A stretch of 64,000 bases of DNA. Source: Vitellaria paradoxa. Its lineage: Eukaryota; Streptophyta; Magnoliopsida; Ericales; Sapotaceae. Numbering within the stretch: the stretch's first letter is position 1; each line of letters opens with the position of its first letter. Below the pieces are notes generated by a model. That model ran no database searches. It saw only the letters and a program-made list of their open reading frames with translations, and was not told the DNA's origin. Where the stretch lies: positions 3,560,199 through 3,624,198 of the forward strand of contig CM034238.1 of the NCBI GenBank assembly GCA_019916065.1, read 5' to 3'. The position numbers and the translations under genes are program-made. Below are positions 1-13,000 of this stretch, piece by piece.

Positions 1-916
1 ATTATTTTGTATTCTCAGCAATCTGAACCAAGGGATACAACATCCCTTATGGATGGTGGTATGGTTAGTCTCATAGGTTAAAGATTGGCACTTTTGCGCC
101 ATGCATGTCATCCAACGAAAAGTCTGTCAAACATGATATAAATAACAATTTTATGTGGGGGTAAAGATGTCCATTCATATCTATTGTCCTCCTAATCCTT
201 CTTTATCCACCCTAACCAAACACAATATAAATAATCTCGTACAAAAATTTAATTCTCTATTATCCCACATGGCATATCCCTCAATTCCCATGGATTCAAA
301 CAAACGTAACCCAAGTGGGTATTGGGCATAGGATTAGGATACATATCCCCCTACCCTTACTTTTTTGTATTCGGTAAACACTAATATTTTGAAGAAATAT
401 AAGAGTTTGTGTAACATTGAATGTCACTGAGTTTGCTCAATTGGGTGTTACTTTTAAGCATGTCAATGAGGGTAATTCCTGAACTGAGTCTCTCTCTCTC
501 CCCCCCTCCCTCCCTCTATCTCTCTCTCCGAATTGATCAATTTCTTCAGATAAGCAACTTCCTTCAAATTCATTTGTGTGGCAATGCATGTTATGGTTAA
601 ATCTATAGTAGTTTTTTTGTGTTTGGTGAATACATTTGCTTTTTCACAAAATTTGCAATTTGATAATAATTATAACATTTACAGACTTAATGCTTGTTCA
701 AGCTTTAGTATAAATGTAAATAGCAGAATAACTGTCTGTTGGTGGCCTTTTATGCTATTGTGCAACAACAATATATGTTCTAGTACTTCATTAGTAGTAT
801 ATTAGAAATTTTCATGTTAGATCTATATCCATGAACTGTATATTTTTCTTTTGCATATCAGTTCTCAGTTAGTGTTGTGCATGTTAGTCTTTAAATTGTC
901 TGACTTTGTTGTGTAG
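1..916 (+). other. NHD1 copy A intron 3 (3' part)
   Basis: Non-coding, and homologous to 25622-26571 and 56514-57443. It contains a CT microsatellite at about 489-528 that varies in length and purity between copies. A 75-codon reading frame at 578-805 is not kept open in copies B and C, so I do not call it a gene. Confidence 0.8.
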
Positions 917-1093
917 GCTCCTGCAACTGGTATAGCCGTTTCAGAGTTAAAACATGCATCTGCTGAAGTTAGTGAAATAGTGTTTTTCTTGCTGGGTGCC
1001 ATGACCATTGTGGAGATAGTCGATGCTCATCAAGGATTTAAGCTGGTTACTGACAACATAACTACTCGAAAGCCAAGGACTCTACTTTGGGTG
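917..1093 (+). CDS. NHD1: NHD1 copy A exon 4
   Basis: Fifty-nine codons in phase 0, from the acceptor TTGTTGTGTAG to the donor GTTAGT. It reads APATGIAVSELKHA, then the hydrophobic helix IVFFLLGAMTIVEIVDAH, then the polar stretch TDNITTRKPRTLLWV. Copies B and C have exons of the same length. Confidence 0.93.
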
Positions 1094-4000
1094 GTTAGTT
1101 CTCTATTTCTTGTACTCACGTTTACTGATTTTGTTCATTGACATATGTATTTCAAACTTATTTTTAGGCAAACTTAAAGAATTTGATTCTTCAAGTAGTT
1201 TGATGCCTAATTGCTCAGTGCCATATCTTTCTATAGAAGGATTTGTGGAATTGTTGGTGGCGGGGGAGGCCATATTTTGTCATTAAAATGTATTTCGAAA
1301 TGTTTAAATATATGACTCCATTTCTTCAGAAAATATCATTGTTGCACCTATTTCTTCTTCATTGACTCTTTTTTTAATCCATAATCGCCTTGTAAATTTT
1401 CCCAAATTTGCTTGTGCTCCGAAGTTTTTGTCTACATGTTGTCAGTTTCTCTGTCTTTTTTTTTTTTTTTGGGTAGATTACACTTAGACCCTCTAAGGTT
1501 TCTTCCAACTATTACATATCACTTCGTTGTGGTCTGAATACATTGCGTGAAATGCTCATGTTACCCTCAGTATACATTACCCCCCCTTTTTTTTGGTCAG
1601 TCAATTTCTGAAAGACAAAAGTTCCACCACAAGTGAGGGGGTATAATAGTTCAAAACCTCAGGGAGTCTAACCTTTTTTGGGTGGTGTTGAATTGGTAAT
1701 TTGGGAGATTACTGTGTGTGCATGTGGTTCTCTTTTTCATTTTGTGTGTGTGTTGGGGGGGGGTTGATGTTGTTTCTTTGTCAATATAAGCTTATGAAAA
1801 TCTTAATTGGATAAAGATTACCAGCACCTAAAATTTGGGTGACAAATTCATTCCAAATCTTTTCTATTTTGTGTATATCATTCCATTTCAAATGTACTTC
1901 AACCTTTAAACCATGATGTAATTCACGCAAAGATTAGTTTTTGAAGTTTGTCCTAGAGATTCTGTTGATTCATGTATGCTAGCAGTAGTAATTAATGTTG
2001 ATTCATGTATACTAGCTGATTCATGTATGCTAGCCGTAGGAATTAATTAGGAGGTTATAAATGCTATGTCATAAATATAGCATTCCTGTATTGTATATAA
2101 AGGCTATTTCACTATGTAAAATTTATATTAAGGAATAATAATTTTCTCTTAATTCCTACATGGTATCAGAGCCTAAAACCACTTTTTAGGTCTTAAATTC
2201 ATAGCTTCTTCTAAGCTTCTGGCGTGGTTTTCTTCAAAAACCCTAGAACACCGTGGAGTTGTTTTCTTTCCTCAGATCAGAGTTGAAGGTAGTCGACACC
2301 ACCCATCCAAAAAGGTGCGCCACCAAATTCCGACCGACCTCTCTTTTTCCGACCACCGGAATCAGCGCGTGTGAATCACACGCGCCTCCTGAAGTTCCGG
2401 CCGACGACGGCACGTGAGGACTATTCCGGCCACCTTTTTTGGCTTTCTCCAATTTTGCTCGCCATCCTCTTCCGACGCCATCTAGCTATTTTTCAGGTAA
2501 TTTCGACCATCTTTAAGTCGTGATTCTTCTTTCCTGGACGCTGTGTTGGTTGTCTGCTATGTTGGCTGTCTACTGCATTGATTGTCTGCTGTGTTGGTTG
2601 TCTGCATTATGGAAAATGAGAAGCGATTTGCAACCATTAGTACTGATAACCCTTCACTACAAATTAGCCCTGTCAAGCTTGATGGAAATAATTACCTTGC
2701 TTGGTCGAGGTCTTGTTTATTGTTTATCAAAGCTAGGGGAATGCAGGGTTATATTAGTGGTGCTAAAATCAAACCAGCAGCAAATGATCCATCATTCAAT
2801 CAGTGGGATTCTAAAAATTCACTCGTAATGGCATGGCTTATCAATTCCATGCAGCCCCAAGTTTCAAGGACATATTTATTGCTTGACACAGCAGCAAAAA
2901 TATGGAATGCTGTCACTCTCACCTATTCGCGAGTGGGAAATGATGCCTAGATTTATGAGATTCGAAACAAGGTTCATGGTTTGAAGCAAGGAGAGATGAC
3001 GATCTCGCAGTATTTTTCCGAGTTGAATGGTTTTTGGCAAGAACTTGACTACTATCAAGATTTTCAAGCCGATTGTACTGAAGATGCAGTCAAATTTCAG
3101 AAATTGCTTGCAAAAGAAAGGGTCTATGACTTCTTGGCCGGACTGAACAATGAATTTGATCAGATCAGAGTTCATGTTTTGGGTAAGACTCCTTTCCTTT
3201 CTCTTGAGGAGGCATATTCCTATGTTCAGCAAGAAGAAAGCAGGCGCAGTGCCATGCTCTATGTTTCACAGGTTGAAAAATCTGGTTTGGTAGCAACTAG
3301 TGATTCACCTGAGCAGCTGAAGGCCCATAGTTCTAATAAGGATCATTTACGATGTGATTATTGTGGGAGACCACGTCATACTAAAGAGACATGCTGGAAG
3401 CTACATGGACGCCCAACGAGAGGTCGTGGAGGTAAACGAGTTAACTTTACTCGGGCAAATCTGTCTGAAACTATGGAATCAACTCCTGAGATAACCTCCT
3501 CTGATTTCTTCTCTCCTGATGAGATTCAGCATCTCAAGCGTCTGCTGTCTAATAAAGATTTTTCCTCTGGTGCCAAATCTAACTTTGTGCAATCAGGTAA
3601 TGCTTTTTCTGCTTCCCTTGATACTGATTGTTGGATTATTGATTCTGGTGCGAATAGACACATGATGGGCTCTTCGAAAAATCTTCTTGAATACTCACCA
3701 TGTTTAAGACGAGACAGTGTCCGAATAGCCGATGGCTCTTTTACCCCAGTGTCTGGAACAGAATCTGTTTTCTGTACTCACCATATCAAACTATCCTCTG
3801 TGCTTCATGTCCCTCAATTTCCTGTCAATCTGTTATCTATCAGTGCCCTTACAAAAACTCTCAACTGTAAAATTGAGTTTTTCCCTGATCATTGTGTCTT
3901 TCAGGATCTTCAAACAGGGAAGAGGATTGGCAGTGGTAGATTGCACGATGGCTTATATATGTTGGATGGGAATCCAGGTTCTGGTCTTCAGCAGGCTTTT

Positions 4001-7000
4001 TATGGGGGCAATAAGGATGTTACTCAAGAAATATTGCAGTGGCACCGACGGTTGGGACATCCCTCTTTTTTGGTGTTAAGCAAATTATTTCCTAGTTTGT
4101 TTTCAAAGATTCAGTTTGACTCATTGTTCTGTGATGCTTGCGAATATGCAAAACATTCTCGAAACTCTTATCCTTTGAGTAATAATAAAAGCAAGGTTCC
4201 TTTCATGCTTATTCACTCTGATGTTTGGGGTCCTACTAAGACTACTTCTTTGTCTGGTAGTCATTGGTTTGTCACCTTTATTGATTGTTGCACAAGGATG
4301 ACTTGGGTATATCTACTTAAGGCTAAAAGTGATGTGTTTTCCTGCTTTCAGTCTTTTCATAAGATGGTTTGTACCCAATTTGATACAAACATAAAGATTC
4401 TTAGGACTGATAATGGCACTGAATACATGAAACGAAAATTTGATTCGTATTTAGAGTCACATGGGATAATTCATCAAACTAGTTGTACTTCTACGAGTGC
4501 ACAAAATGGGGTGGCTGAACGGAAGAATAGGCATCTTTTGGAAGTTGCTAGGTCACTTATGTTTACCATGAATCTTCCTAAGCATTACTGGGGGGATGCA
4601 ATCCTAGCTGCTGCATACCTTATCAACCGGATGCCTCTTAGGGCTCTTAACTACAAGAGTCCTTTAGAAATCTTAAAAGGGTATAATACCTACACTGTTC
4701 CTCCAAAGGTATTTGGGTGTGTCTGTTTTGTTCATATTAAGAATGCTGGGAAACTAGATCCGCGAGCCCTTAAGTGTGTGTTTATTGGGTACTCACCAAC
4801 ACAAAAGGGTTACAGATGCTATCACCCTCCATCTCGGAAGTATTTTGTGAGTATGGATGTCACTTTCAGAGAAACTACACCTTACTTCAGTTCACCCCAG
4901 TCATCTCTTCAGGGGGAGAATAATACAAAGGAAGAGATGATACCTAGTTCTGTGATCATTACTGATCTTACCCCAAGGGAAAATGATGGTCAGAAGAGGA
5001 CTATTATCCAGGGGGAGGAAATTGGGCGTTTGGACAAACCTGATTTGAAAAGGTACTCAAGGAGAGACAAAGACAAGGCAGAAGAAGCCATCATGCAACC
5101 TACTCTATGCTGCCAAGAATCATCCTTTTCTAGGTGAGTTACCTTTTGATGATTTAGATAAACCTATTTCTCAAAGGAAATGTGTCAGGGCCTGTACTAA
5201 ACATCCCATTTCTAATTTTGTTTTCTATAACTCTTTGTTTCCCACCTATAGAGCTTTTGCCTTGTCCATTTCGTCTATGTCTATTCCACAGGGTTGGAAG
5301 GAAGCACTCGATGATCCGAAATGGAAGGGAGCGATGTTTGAAGAAATGAAAGCTCTGGCTAAGAATGAGACTTGGGAGCTTGTCACCTCTCCACCTGGAA
5401 AAAAATTGGTAGGCTGCAAATGGGTGTTCACTGTGAAACACAAAGCTGATGGATCAGTTGACAGGTTCAAAGCTAGATTGGTGGCGAAAGGATTCACTCA
5501 AACTTATGGGGTGGACTACCAGGAAACTTTTGCTCCAGTAGCTAAAATGAACACAATCAGGATCTTGTTATCATGTGCAGCCAACCTTGATTGGGATTTA
5601 CAGCAATTTGATGTGAAAAATGCCTTTCTACATGGAGATTTAGAAGAAGAAGTGTATATGGAGATCCCTCCTGGATTTGATAATGAAGCAACACATGGAA
5701 AAGTATGCAGACTAAAAAAGGCCTTATATGGATTAAAGCAATCTCCCCGAGCATGGTTCGACAAGTTCAGCAAAGCCATGATCTCTTTCGGCTATCAACA
5801 GAGCAATGCAGACCATACCCTATTTATTAAACATAACAAGGGTAAAGTTACTATTCTCATAGTTTATGTTGATGATATAGTGATGACAGGAGATGATAAA
5901 GAGGAGATGGCTCGATTGAAGGAACTTCTAGCTCAAAATTTTGAAATCAAGGATCTAGGAAAACTGCAATATTTCCTAGGAATTGAAGTTGCTAGATCAA
6001 AGAAAGGTATCTTCATTTCTCAGAGAAAATATATTCTGGATCTCTTGGAAGAAACTGGCATGTTGGGTTGTAAACTAGCTGAGTCTCCTATTGAAAACAA
6101 CCACAAACTGCAAGCTGGAGTTGGTAATTCAGTTGATTTAGGGAGATACCAGAGATTGGTGGGAAGACTGATATATCTCTCACACATTAGACCAGACATT
6201 GCATATGTAGTCAGTCTAGTGAGTCAATTTATGCATGATCCACGAGAATCACACATGCAAGCGGTGTTTTGCATCTTGAGATACCTGAAGTCTACTCTAG
6301 GGAAAGGGTTGCTGTTCGCCAAGCATGATCACCTTCAGATAGAATGCTTTACAGATGCAGATTGGGCTGGATCTCCAAGTGATAGAAGGTCCACTACTGG
6401 TTATTGCACACTGGTAGGAGAAAACCTGGTAACATGGAGGAGCAAGAAACAAAGTGTAGTTGCTCGATCAAGTGCTGAAGCAGATGACAGAGCTATGGCT
6501 CAAGGGGTTTGTGAGCTTCTGTGGTTACAGAAGATATTGGAAAAAGTAGGTCTGTCAGGCAAAGGGTCACTATCCTTGTATTGTGATAACAAAGCTGCTA
6601 TCAGTATAGCATAAAATCCAGTTCAACATGATCGAACCAAGCACATAGAGATTGATCGACACTTCATCAAAGTGAAATTGACTGATGGTGTCTTGAGCTT
6701 ACATCATGTTACATCTGATAAACAACTAGCTGATGTGTTCACTAAAGGGTTGTGCCACAGGACCTATCATACTTTAGTTTACAAGTTGGGCATGTGCGAT
6801 ATCTATACTCCAACTTGAGGGGGAGTGTTGATTCATGTATGCTAGCCGTAGTAATTAATGTTGATTCATGTATACTAGCTGATTCATGTATGCTAGCCGT
6901 AGGAATTAATTAGGAGGTTATATAAATGCTATGTCATAAATATAGCATTCCTGTATTGTATATAAAGGCTATTTCACTATGTAAAATTTATATTAAGGAA

Positions 7001-10000
7001 TAATAAGGTTCATTCTTTTCTCTTAATTCCTACAGATTCCTATGAAGACAGGTTCTCCTAAATTGCAGTTAATTCAAGAGATCCATGTGGTGCTGACGGA
7101 GGCAGCCATTAGACCTTCTTGAGCAAGCACACTTTGAAACTTCAGTTATTTGTACATTACTTAGATCACTCATGATTGGTGACCTAGTTGTATCTGCTTA
7201 AAGTGCAATAGTAATTTGGCGTAGGCATTTGTTATGTGAAAAACATCAAATTATAATAGCTTTTTCATTTAACAGTGAGCTTGTACAAATAGATTAACAA
7301 TGATACGGTTTGGCAATTTGTGGGTGGTGATAAAAATTTTGAGAGAGCTGGCTATAGAGTATAGGTTCATTTGAATTTTATTGGAGTTTGACAAATTGTA
7401 TCTAAGTAGAGTTTTAGAATGCCATAGCCCCTCATCATTTGCTCCTTTTTTCTTCTAAACTGTAGTGTCTAATGATTATTGCAGGTTGGTTTAGTGACTT
7501 TTTTCCTAAGCGCAATCCTCGACAACCTGACCACCACTATCATCATGGTTTCCTTATTGCGGAAACTAGTGCCTCCATCAGAATACCGCAAGTAGGTACC
7601 CACTATTGTGCAATGATTTTTCATTTAAGGACACTGCAACACGATATGGCTCTCCCATGCTGTTTTCAAGTAATCATTGTTGTTTCAGGTTCTTATAAAT
7701 GCAACTATGCTAGTTATCATCATTAGACTCTTTAAATGAGGGTTGGCAGCTGGTATTTGGAATTATTTGGCAATTCTAAAAAATCTATTGTCTAGTTGCA
7801 TTGGATGTTGCAGTTCAACCCGGACGGATTGAACTGGATTTATGTTCTTTGTTGAATTTTTTTAGTGCTTGTAATTATAAGTATAGGCTTTCGCTGGTCT
7901 ATTCATACTTGAATGGGATGCTTTTGATGCCTTTTTGGGTATAAAACTTTTGCTTAAAGAAAAAGGTAGTTCCTATGTTTCTTCCTGACAAAACCATTAT
8001 ATGATACACGTATGTGGATACCAAGTTTCTTTGTCACCAGTCTGAAAGTTAAATTAAGGTTGCCTTGGCCATTTCTCTCAATTTGAGTGTGCCTAAATGT
8101 AGTTTTTCCAACTTTGAGATCTATTTGGGCTTGCATGAGCCTAGGAGACCTTAGCTTGTGCTTGGCTTCTAGAATGCCCCATAGTTAGCTAGTCTAGTTC
8201 AGCTCATCCAAGGCAAGTGTATTTGAACCTCTCTAAATCTTTAAATGAATGAATGCATAAGAGTCCAATATTTTTGGTACATGTGGCTCATTTAATTAGT
8301 TGGCCTGTTTGGGCCTTATGTTTTGTATATGGGTTTGACATCCCCTCGATGCATTTTTTATTTAATATATTAACTTATCAAAAAAGAAAAAAAAGTATTT
8401 AAAAAGGTCAAAACATAAGACCAAGAGGGATTGATTTGACACATGAGATGGAAGATGTCAATATTTCTAGCTTTTCGTGATGGATTGATAAGTTGGTCAT
8501 TGCATCTCTCTTTCATTTATAACATGCTCGTAGTGATCCTGGTATTGCTTGGTGTGTTAAAATTGAAATTTGCTCCTTTTGGCATCCATTAGCCAGCTCG
8601 GCTTTAATATTCTTTTTTTTGTCTTATATAACTTTTTTTGGCCTTCTTTTTTGGGTAACTTTTAGGCATGCCCGCTCTTTCTAATTAAAAAAAAAAAAAA
8701 ATAGGGGTGAAGCGCCCGTTTGAAGTGGTGAAGGCCTATGCTACAGTAAGAAAGAAAGTACGTTGAGGTTACAAAGTCACTTAGTCGAACTAAAAAGAAA
8801 GGGAGGCTGAGGTTACAAAGTAAGGCAAAGAATGAGTCACAAGGTGAATTGGAAGGCCACCTGAACTCTAATTCCATACTCGATTTGCCTTGTCCGAGCG
8901 GCCCCCTGAGGATGCGGGAAGCCAATGATAGGAGTGGTTGATTGGACTCTCTTCGAAGGATTTCAACCTTGATGCCCTATCCGTGGCGATGCCTAAGCCG
9001 CTTTAGTTATTTAGATTCATTAAAAATAAAAAAGGATTAAAAATAAAAAAAATTCATGCACAGGTGAAAAAATCCATTTTTTTTTCATTCATACGTGAAT
9101 TTTCCTTCTTGCAAGTATTTTGTTTGCAATGGTGTTTTTTTTTTTAGATGCAAATAACTTGCCTAAGAACTAAAAAATAAATAAATAAATAAAATAAAAT
9201 AAAAACTAAAAGTTTTGTGGAAAAAAAAAAATCCAAGCTGGCTAGTGGGATGCCAAACAGATACATTACAATTCTAAAGGCAAGAAGAACTGAACTAAAC
9301 ACTTGTGAATGCATTTGTTATCTTCTTTATCCAGTGAGTTTATAAGAATATGAGAAAGTACCGTACCTTGGGGCAAGTTGACTGATTTGTGCATGCCATG
9401 AGAAATTTCTCCAGCAGTTGGGTTGGGCAACCATTTGTAAAGGATTTAATAAGAAGGCATTTCTAGTTTCTTTAAGCACCTTTATTCCTTGGGGAAGTCT
9501 GATATGCTGCCCCAAGGGGCTCACAAAAGTTCATGGTCACTATAACTGTTCTTGTGGTTGCATATTGCCTTATATCTTCTAGAAAAATTGCCAAGTAGTT
9601 GTTTGCTATGTGGTTGTTTCATGATCCAATTAAGTGCTTTTAACTTTGAATTTTTTAGTGGATCTTCTATTTATGTTGCGGTTGAGGATACATGGCTTGC
9701 TATTGTTTATTTTAGATGAGTTCTGTTTATTGATTATCATTTAAATTTGGAGATTCACTAAAAAGGAGTCTTTTAGGATAGAAAATAAAAGGGAGGGGGG
9801 GACGTTATTAAGGAGAGAGGACAAAATAAGAGAGATGACAATAGTTCCCTTCTCATTGTTTGGGACTTTAGGAGATAAAAATTAATGATTTTGTTTCTTC
9901 TTATTTATGAGTTGAGAAAAAATAGAAAGAAAAGAAAGTCTATGTTATTATTTTACCATTATATTCTAACATATGTATGTGTTTTTTCTGCTTAATTCTT

Positions 10001-13000
10001 TATTTGAGGGGTAATTATGTTTTTTTTAAAAATTCATCAATAAACTTTTCTTTTCTCTCCATTTCCATCCAACTTTGGATAGATGAACATGGAGAGATGT
10101 TGGGTTCTAATTTCTTTATGTTTCTTTTCTTTTCTCACAAACAAAAAAGTTGATCCTCATTTCCTTTCCTTCATCTTTTTTTCTTTCCATTTTATCCTAT
10201 CCAAAAGGGGTGTTAAGCTCACATAAACTTGACTTATGACTAAATGTTGAATTTTAATCTTGATAGAGACACCTATCATCATTGGAATTTTAATTCTATA
10301 AAGTGTCAGTCATTAATGAGTTCAGCACTAAAAATTCAACAGTATATTTTTTCATCATCAAATTTTCCGTTTCATCAAACAGCATTAACATTTTTTAGAA
10401 GTCATTTATCAATTCCTTCATTAAATATTCTTCAAGTAATATTTGTTTTACAGGCTTCTAGGAGCTGTTGTTGTGATAGCTGCAAATGCTGGTGGTGCAT
10501 GGACTCCAATTGGTGATGTTACCACTACTATGCTGTGGATACATGGTCAAATATCTACATTGCAGACAATGAAGGTCTACTTGTTGTTCCAACATTTTGA
10601 TTCTTATTGCTAATTTTCTTCCATACAATCATCATTCAGGTTTCAAATGCCACTATTCTACAGATCCACTATGATGCATATGAGTTTTCTGTTATGGATT
10701 TAATGGCTGTTAACCAACTTTTGTATTGCTACAATTTGCTAAAAGTGATGTCATTTATGCTTCTTATGCATGCGTGAATGACAGTATTACAAAGTAGATG
10801 CGGGACAGAAGGAAGGCTTGAAAGGAATGACTTGAGAAATATTACATCTATTTTTTTTTTTTTTCAAGGTGCCAACTATTCTCTTCCCTGAGTGAATCAT
10901 TGAGATTAAACTTTCTTGTCAACCTGGTTGCAAAATTAAATGATATGATCAACTAAACTGGAATAAAAGCTACCTTTATCCATGGAGCTAATAAAAGGAG
11001 GACCAGGTAAATGATAGAACTATGGTCAATCTGTTAATATACACGGCACCAACAAAGATATATGGAATGGAGGTTGATGCAGTAGAGAAAGAAGTTTAGC
11101 AATTATTTCCCTGAGGATTTGACCCTAAGCTAAAGACAAATGGCAAAGAGGAATTCATACAACCAGCTCCAACTAAATGAATGAATGGCAGTGTTGAGTT
11201 TACTTGAGGTCTACTCCACGTCTGCTGTTAGCGGGAGGGAGATAGAACCATTGTTATTAGAACTGGGAATCAGTTGGTCTAACTGGGAACTGACCAGTCG
11301 GGCCGGTCTAACTGGGAATCAGTAGGTCCACCGGATGATTCAAGTGGTCAGATTTTTATGCTTTTTTTGTTTAATGTAAAATGTTTTACATCGAAACAAA
11401 CAGAGCCCTTAACGTAAAAAAAGCAGACATAAAGTGAACTTTTGGTTATTGGCTTCCAAGTTCAAAATTTTGAAACATATGCGCTTCATAAGGATTGAAC
11501 GCATAATTCAACATGGCAGAATCAGATTTTACCACTGATCCGCAAGTGCTTTTTGTGTGCATTGTTCTAAAACATATAATATATAAGGGCATAAGCTCTA
11601 ATAATTAATAAACTATATTTAATTATATAACAACGTTTGAAGTTGTTGAATCGATAAACTGTGAACGAGCACCTTAATTGGGGTCGTTATCTAGTATGGT
11701 TCTAATAACTATGGATTGAACTAAAAGAAACCTTCATTTTGAAAAAAAAAAAAAAGAAAAAAAAATGAAGCTGTCCTATATTAGCATAAAAGTGGGTTAA
11801 ATGGTTTGGAGTAGTTTAACTTTTGGGATGGTGGAAAACTATTGATTAAGTTTTCAGAAATTAGAATTGATGTTAAACTGCTTACCCAGCCATTCATGGA
11901 ATGTGAATAAACTCTTGCAAGTCTATATGGAGGTAACAGAAGTTAGGTATACTCCTTTATTTTTGGTACAAGTGATTTTAAATTTCAGGCCCAAGGCTTA
12001 GACAGAAAACTCTCTTGTTTGTCTCCAAACGGATCACCCTTGGGGAATCTATATTGGTGTTGTAGTCATGAATGGAAGGATAGCTAATACTGTTTTTCCT
12101 TTGCTTTCAGGATTTAGTTTTACCTTGTGCAGTTTCTTTGGCTGTCCCACTGGCTCTTATGTCACTCACAAGGTACTGTTCTTACACAATCAAAGCAAAG
12201 TTGCAGAATTGAGTTTTAAAGGTTAAAATTCAACTTTGTGGACTCTTGACTGAAATGAACTTTTGATTTTTTTTATTTTTTATTTTTCGCTCAGTGAAGT
12301 TAATAGGAAAGGACAGGACTCTCCCAATATTTTGGCATCTGAACAGATGGCCCCTCGAGGACGGCTTGTTTTTTCGGCTGGGATTGGAGCACTGTTGTTT
12401 GTCCCTGTGTTCAAAGCTGTAACAGGTTTGCCCCCTTACATGGGTATGTTGCTTGGACTTGGAGTTCTTTGGATTTTGACAGATGCCATCCATTATGGCG
12501 AATCTGAAAGACAACAGTTAAAGGTACCCCAGGCTTTGTCACGAATTGACACCCAAGGAGTACTTTTCTTCCTTGGGATCCTTTTGTCGATCAGCAGGTA
12601 TACAAGATTGAATGGTTAAAATTGTGAACTGTTATATATTGTAGGTTTCATCCTACTCAAGAATCTATAAATAATTTTATATCCCTTTACTTTAGCATTT
12701 TAGGAGCTCAAGGCTAGTATTTTAAGATATTAAAGGAAGAAGTGTTGCTTTTTCATCACCCCAGTCGATGGATTCCTGACTCTTATGTCCTCTTGTTACT
12801 GTTTCAGAAGATGTATATTCTATTTACTAATTTCAAAAGTGCTTTAATCACCAACATTTTGTGTTGTATTGACGCATTTGTTCCAATAGATAAAACTTGG
12901 GAACAATGTAGAATAGGGTAGTTAACTCTGAAACTTAATGAAAGAGGGATGCTCAAGCGAAAAATGGCACCCTACCTTGGCCAAAGGTTTTGGGCTCAAG

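Larger units (their letters stand above)
1963..7034 (+). mobile_element. Ty1/Copia LTR retrotransposon in intron 4 of copy A
   Basis: A complete element of about 5.07 kb. The 5-bp target duplication GATTC (1958-1962 and 7035-7039) flanks two LTRs that begin TG and end CA. A primer-binding site follows the 5' LTR and a purine tract precedes the 3' LTR. The domain order gag, protease, integrase, reverse transcriptase, RNase H is the Copia order. Copies B and C have the uninterrupted target at the matching place, so it arrived after the duplication. Two stop codons and one frameshift disable its polyprotein. It is in the same orientation as the host gene. Confidence 0.96.

Noticed and set aside
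578..805. 75-codon open frame with a hydrophobic N-terminus that could pass for a secreted peptide
   Set aside because: It lies in NHD1 intron 3, and the frame is interrupted in the homologous parts of copies B and C.
7681..7730. Possible extra exon after TTTCAG encoding a hydrophobic VLIN.AMLVIII stretch, present in all copies
   Set aside because: Joined to exon 5 in the correct phase it reads RKFL and stops at once; exon 5 joins exon 6 perfectly and gives the family sequence.
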